From Desulfobacterales bacterium (GTDB lineage Bacteria; Desulfobacterota; Desulfobacteria; Desulfobacterales; JAQWFD01): DNA of 64,000 nucleotides. The notes beneath the pieces are model-generated. The model did not search any database and was not told the origin of the DNA. It saw nothing but the letters and a program-made list of their open reading frames with translations. Shown piece after piece: positions 60,622 to 64,000 of the stretch (position 1 is the first letter of the stretch; every line of letters begins with the position of its first letter). The translations under genes were made by a program, and so were the position numbers. The DNA is taken from positions 133,401-197,400 of the forward strand of contig JAQWFD010000001.1 in assembly GCA_028704555.1 (NCBI GenBank), given 5' to 3'.

Positions 60622-62481
60622 ATGGAAACTCCTATGCTATTGAAATATATTCTTCCGTTCATATCTTTTTTATTGTGTATTGCGCTTACTCCGGCCATCC
60701 GGCGGATCGCTTCCAAAAACGGCTGGATGGCCTATCCGGTCAAAGAACGCTGGCACAAGAAGCCCACGGCCCTTATGGGAGGAATCGCGATATATACCGG
60801 CATCATCATCCCGATGATATGGATTTCCGATTTCACCACGGTCTGGGCGCACATTGTCCGCAGTGGCGACCTGTCACAAACCCCTTCTCTGGGGGCGGTA
60901 TTATCGATCGGCATTACCCTGCTGTTTATTCTGGGGCTGATCGATGATGTTATCACCATCAAACCCCACACCAAACTGGTCGGGCAGATTCTGGTGGCGT
61001 CGATCGTCACCTTTCTGGGATTCCGGTTGCACTGGTTTACGTCCCTGACGCTGGATACGATGGTCACCATTGTGTGGATTGCCGGTATTACCAACGCATT
61101 GAACCTGATCGACAACATGGACGGGCTGTGTGCCGGCGTCGGAATCATCGCATCCGTCTACCTGGCCATACTGTTTGGCACCGGCCAGCAGGATGCCTGT
61201 CTGGCAGCACTGATACTGGCTGGCGCGCTGGCAGGATTTCTGATCTACAATTTCAATCCCGCCTCGATTTTCATGGGGGACAGCGGCAGTCTGATTATCG
61301 GCTTTACACTGTCCATCCTGGCCCTCTATTACGATCAGAACACGGCAGCCAACCGGGTATCCCTTTATGTCGTTCCGATCATGGTTCTCATGGTGCCGAT
61401 CATGGATACGACCATGGTGACCTTTATCCGGACCCTGAGCGGACGGCGGGCGTCACAGGGCGGTAAGGACCACACCTCCCACCGGCTGGTGCTGATGGGA
61501 TTCACTGAAAAAGGCGCCGTCGCGTTTTTGTATGTTATCGGGCTCGTCTCCGGTCTGGCAGCCGTCTTTGTCGGCCATACCGATACGCTCACCTCCCCGG
61601 TGGTGATCATTCCCCTGGCAGTTTCGCTCCTGTTCATCGGGATATACATGGCCCAGCTCAGGATATACCCGGAAAAAGAATTTTCACTGCTGCGCAACCA
61701 CGCCTATACCCCCATACTGCTCGAGCTGACGTATAAAAAACAGATTCTGCTGGTACTGCTGGATTTCTGCCTTATTGCATTTTCCTACTATCTGGCTTAT
61801 CGCATACGATTTTCCGGAGATGCTTTTGCCTTTTATTTCAAAAGTTTTCTCAGATCATTGCCGGCAGTCATCGCCTGCAAGATCGTTATTTTCTTTATTA
61901 TCGGGATTTATCGCGGCATCTGGCGCTATATGAGCGTCAACGATGTACTGGTGTACATCAGGGCCTCTTTTCTGGCATCCCTGCTTTCAATCTCCGCGGT
62001 AACTTTTATCTACCGGTTTGAGGATTTTTCAAAAGGAATCTTTTTCATCGACTGGTTATTGTCAACCGCCCTGCTGCTCGGAACCCGCGGTTCATTCCGA
62101 CTGTTTATCGATACCATTCGAAGAAAGACCCTGGCCGGTGATTCCATCATCATCTACGGGGCCGGTCTGGGCGGAGAAATTCTGCTGAGGGAAATTCTGA
62201 ACAACAAAAATCTGCACTTGAAACCGATCGGCTTTATCGATGATGACATATTGAAAAGCGGTAAAAAGATTCAGGGCTTTCCCATTCTCGGCCAATACGG
62301 CGATCTGGACGCCCTGTGTCTCAAATATCCCGTCAGCGGCATACTGGTATCATTCCGCGATCCGGAGCCCGGGCAGTATGCCCGGTTAACACAGTTCTGC
62401 GAAGACAACGGACTGTTCCTGAAACGATTTTCCGTCTGCATCGACCCTGTGGATTTGCAAAGAAAGCAAACGGCAGCATAG
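60622..62481 (+). CDS. WecA/MraY-type sugar-phosphate transferase fused to CapD/PglF-type N-terminal module
   Basis: 619 residues; GAGG lies eight bases before the ATG. Residues 1-345 are a glycosyltransferase family 4 polyprenyl-phosphate sugar-1-phosphate transferase with about ten helices and motifs LMGGIAIYTG, LGLIDDV, NLIDNMDGLCAG, IFMGDSGSL and KDHTSHRL. Residues 370-619 have four more helices and then a Rossmann domain (IIYGAGLGGEILLREIL, GFIDDD) as at the N-terminus of CapD/FlaA1-type dehydratases, but the dehydratase domain itself is absent. The enzyme should start a surface polysaccharide on undecaprenyl phosphate. The fusion may sense or channel nucleotide sugars. Confidence 0.85.
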   Translation: METPMLLKYILPFISFLLCIALTPAIRRIASKNGWMAYPVKERWHKKPTALMGGIAIYTGIIIPMIWISDFTTVWAHIVRSGDLSQTPSLGAVLSIGITLLFILGLIDDVITIKPHTKLVGQILVASIVTFLGFRLHWFTSLTLDTMVTIVWIAGITNALNLIDNMDGLCAGVGIIASVYLAILFGTGQQDACLAALILAGALAGFLIYNFNPASIFMGDSGSLIIGFTLSILALYYDQNTAANRVSLYVVPIMVLMVPIMDTTMVTFIRTLSGRRASQGGKDHTSHRLVLMGFTEKGAVAFLYVIGLVSGLAAVFVGHTDTLTSPVVIIPLAVSLLFIGIYMAQLRIYPEKEFSLLRNHAYTPILLELTYKKQILLVLLDFCLIAFSYYLAYRIRFSGDAFAFYFKSFLRSLPAVIACKIVIFFIIGIYRGIWRYMSVNDVLVYIRASFLASLLSISAVTFIYRFEDFSKGIFFIDWLLSTALLLGTRGSFRLFIDTIRRKTLAGDSIIIYGAGLGGEILLREILNNKNLHLKPIGFIDDDILKSGKKIQGFPILGQYGDLDALCLKYPVSGILVSFRDPEPGQYARLTQFCEDNGLFLKRFSVCIDPVDLQRKQTAA

Positions 62482-62499
62482 CGAAGCCGATAAATTAAC

Positions 62500-62558
62500 G
62501 CCCTGCCGGGCGGACTGAGGACCGCTATCGTTTAAAAAGCACTTCGTTTGAGGCAAAA
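62500..62558 (+). repeat. 58-bp intergenic repeat, copy B
   Basis: Matches 60561-60618 except in the short variable part in the middle. It lies 19 bp behind the glycosyltransferase fusion and about 115 bp before tsaD. A partial relative (GGACGGACTGAGGCGCTAACG) is at about 45053-45073. Confidence 0.85.
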
Positions 62559-62672
62559 AACAAGAAGCAGAAAACTTTTATCTTAAAATATTAAGATAAA
62601 TCTGAAGATATAAAATCAACCCGAAAATGAAACTTCCTATACTATTAAACTGAAAGACTGAAGAAAAGCGAC

Positions 62673-63668
62673 ATGAATATACTTGCCATTGAAACATCAT
62701 GTGATGAAACCGCAGCAGCGGTTATCGTAAACGGAACCGACACATTATCCTCTGTGGTCTCATCCCAGGTACAGCTGCATCATCGCTACGGCGGTGTGGT
62801 GCCGGAACTGGCGTCGAGAAAACATATCGAAGCGATTGTGCCCGTTGTTCAGAAAGCGATCAGCCATTCGGGCCTGTCGCTGAACCGGATCGATGCCATT
62901 GCCGTCACCCAGGGGCCCGGCCTGATCGGGGCGCTTCTGGTGGGATATTCATTTGCCAGGGCCTGTGCCTATGCATTGAATATCCCGTGGGTGGGCGTCA
63001 ATCATTTACACGCCCATGTGAATTCGGTATTTCTGGAACCGGACCCGCCCCCGTTTCCATTTGTCGCTCTGATGGTATCCGGCGGCCACACGAACATCTA
63101 TTATGTCACCTCTCACACCGATCTGCAGCGGATCGGACAAACCCGGGATGATTCGGCAGGGGAAGCCTACGACAAGGTATCCAAGATGCTGGGTCTGGGT
63201 TATCCGGGCGGAAAAATAATCGATGACCTTGCCCGAACCGGCGATCCGGAAAAAATTCTTTTTCCCAGAGCCTATCTGGACAAATCTTCTTACGACTTCA
63301 GTTTCAGCGGATTAAAATCCGCTGTCAGGCGATATATCCAGACGCATCCGGATCAATATCTCAACCAGATACCCGACATTGCGGCAGGGTTTCAGGAAGC
63401 GGTGGTTGACGTCCTGTCCTTCAAAATCATCCATGCGGCAGAGGAAAAAGGGTGCCGTCATATTGCCGTGGTCGGCGGCGTTTCCGCCAACAGCCGATTA
63501 CGGGAGAAAGTCACCAGAGATGCCCGCGACCGGCAGATTCAGGTCCATATCCCTTCGCTGGATCTGTGCGGTGACAATGCGGCCATGGTCGGCGCCGCCG
63601 GTTATCACTGCCTGATCAGCGGCAATACGGACTATCTGGACAAGGATGTGTATTCCAGGGAGAAGTAG
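62673..63668 (+). CDS. tsaD: tRNA threonylcarbamoyladenosine transferase subunit TsaD
   Basis: 331 residues, the usual length. Transfers the threonylcarbamoyl group to A37 of ANN-decoding tRNAs together with TsaB and TsaE. Start MNILAIETSCDETAAAV; metal-binding His111 and His115 in NHLHAHV; VSGGHTNIYYV, DDSAGEAYDKVSKMLGLGYPGG and VVGGVSANSRLRE are all present. The gene appears monocistronic. Confidence 0.95.
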   Translation: MNILAIETSCDETAAAVIVNGTDTLSSVVSSQVQLHHRYGGVVPELASRKHIEAIVPVVQKAISHSGLSLNRIDAIAVTQGPGLIGALLVGYSFARACAYALNIPWVGVNHLHAHVNSVFLEPDPPPFPFVALMVSGGHTNIYYVTSHTDLQRIGQTRDDSAGEAYDKVSKMLGLGYPGGKIIDDLARTGDPEKILFPRAYLDKSSYDFSFSGLKSAVRRYIQTHPDQYLNQIPDIAAGFQEAVVDVLSFKIIHAAEEKGCRHIAVVGGVSANSRLREKVTRDARDRQIQVHIPSLDLCGDNAAMVGAAGYHCLISGNTDYLDKDVYSREK

Positions 63669-63675
63669 TTGCTTG

Positions 63676-63695
63676 AGTCGTGAGTCGTGAGTCGG
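63676..63695. repeat. Short heptamer repeat (GTCGTGA type)
   Basis: GAGTCGTGAGTCGTGAGTC with a seven-base period lies just after the tsaD stop, in the same class as the tract at 7861. Confidence 0.7.
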
Positions 63696-63735
63696 GGTGA
63701 AAAATCTTTTTTATTTATTCCTCAGGCCTCTGACC

Positions 63736-64000
63736 TCAGAGATACTTTTCTTTGAGCGCCATGATTCTTCGAACGGATTTCCATCCGTTTGTTTTTACGG
63801 TTTTCGAAGCCTTCTGCAGGTGAAGAATTTCTTCAACCGCACATTCCATATTCTCCGTGCTGTGGCAGATGAGCGCGATATCGATTTGTGCTTCCATCAC
63901 CTGACCCATCACGGTTTGAATATCGTAATGGCCCTTGATTGCCCCCATATCCAGATCGTCGGTGATAACCAGTGCGTCAAATCCCATCCGAGCCCTTAGC
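63736..64000 (-). CDS. C-terminal part of NagZ-like beta-N-acetylhexosaminidase (partial)
   Basis: The frame is open from the window edge (reads LRARMGFDALVITDDLDMGA) to the stop at 63736. MGFDALVITDDLDMGAIKGH is the conserved catalytic-Asp region of glycoside hydrolase family 3 enzymes of the NagZ type, followed by IDIALICHSTENMECAVEEI. NagZ removes GlcNAc from muropeptides during cell-wall recycling. The 5' part lies beyond the window. Confidence 0.8.
   Translation of the reverse strand, partial: LRARMGFDALVITDDLDMGAIKGHYDIQTVMGQVMEAQIDIALICHSTENMECAVEEILHLQKASKTVKTNGWKSVRRIMALKEKYL

Overview
The window looks like a chromosome segment of an anaerobic, probably sulfate-reducing Desulfobacterota (Desulfobacterales-like) bacterium. 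The evidence is protein-level resemblance only: double-cubane and 2-hydroxyacyl-CoA dehydratase-type proteins, a TudS-like desulfidase, many ABC importers for organic substrates, Gram-negative LolA and MltB, and moderately GC-rich core genes interspersed with AT-rich accessory DNA. No 16S rRNA or ribosomal protein operon is present, so placement is inference.

Layout. 1-5785 is an AT-rich accessory block abutting the 3' end of a tRNA-Glu: a truncated lipoprotein gene with a GA/TG microsatellite in its upstream region, gene debris, a TPR lipoprotein, a YhaV-type toxin paired with a TPR-like protein instead of the usual PrlF, and an inverted-repeat transposon relic. 5786-20763 is ordinary core: MltB, a PHP phosphatase, RadA, RlmE, YebC, NadA, LolA, Trx2, CcdA with a thioredoxin-like partner, a Nudix hydrolase, IlvB/IlvN and YitT. 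21130-23647 is a two-gene biosynthetic operon (B12-type radical SAM plus type III polyketide synthase). 23696-34788 is a defence island lying between two direct copies of a 157-bp MITE. It holds a Dnd-like DndD/DndE-HerA module without sulfur-incorporation genes, a RAMA-domain protein, RhuM, and a decayed type I-like methylase/specificity locus.

34998-44115 is an anaerobic reductase/activase cluster (two HgdB/double-cubane paralogues, their ATPase activator, a TudS-like desulfidase) followed by two polar-amino-acid ABC importers. The second importer has been inserted into the first and left a duplicated border. 44762-47826 is a scar region (thi4 and P-type ATPase relics) around mprF.

47912-52963 is a branched-chain-type (Liv) ABC operon. 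A 28-codon leader peptide with nine Phe codons and mutually exclusive hairpins precede it. This is a textbook-style ribosome-stalling attenuator, and it suggests the importer serves phenylalanine or related aromatic compounds. I regard this as the clearest non-obvious regulatory signal in the window. 52996-64000 returns to core genes: a YgjP-like metalloprotease, a RhlE-like helicase with a terminator in its leader behind an initiator tRNA, YggU, a thioesterase, ThrH and homoserine dehydrogenase, PurM, a WecA-CapD-type fusion, TsaD and the end of NagZ.

Intergenic regions repeatedly carry heptanucleotide tandem repeats of the type (GACTCAC)n, (GATCAGA)n and (GGAACTG)n. All functional statements rest on reading motifs in the sequence; no database search was run.
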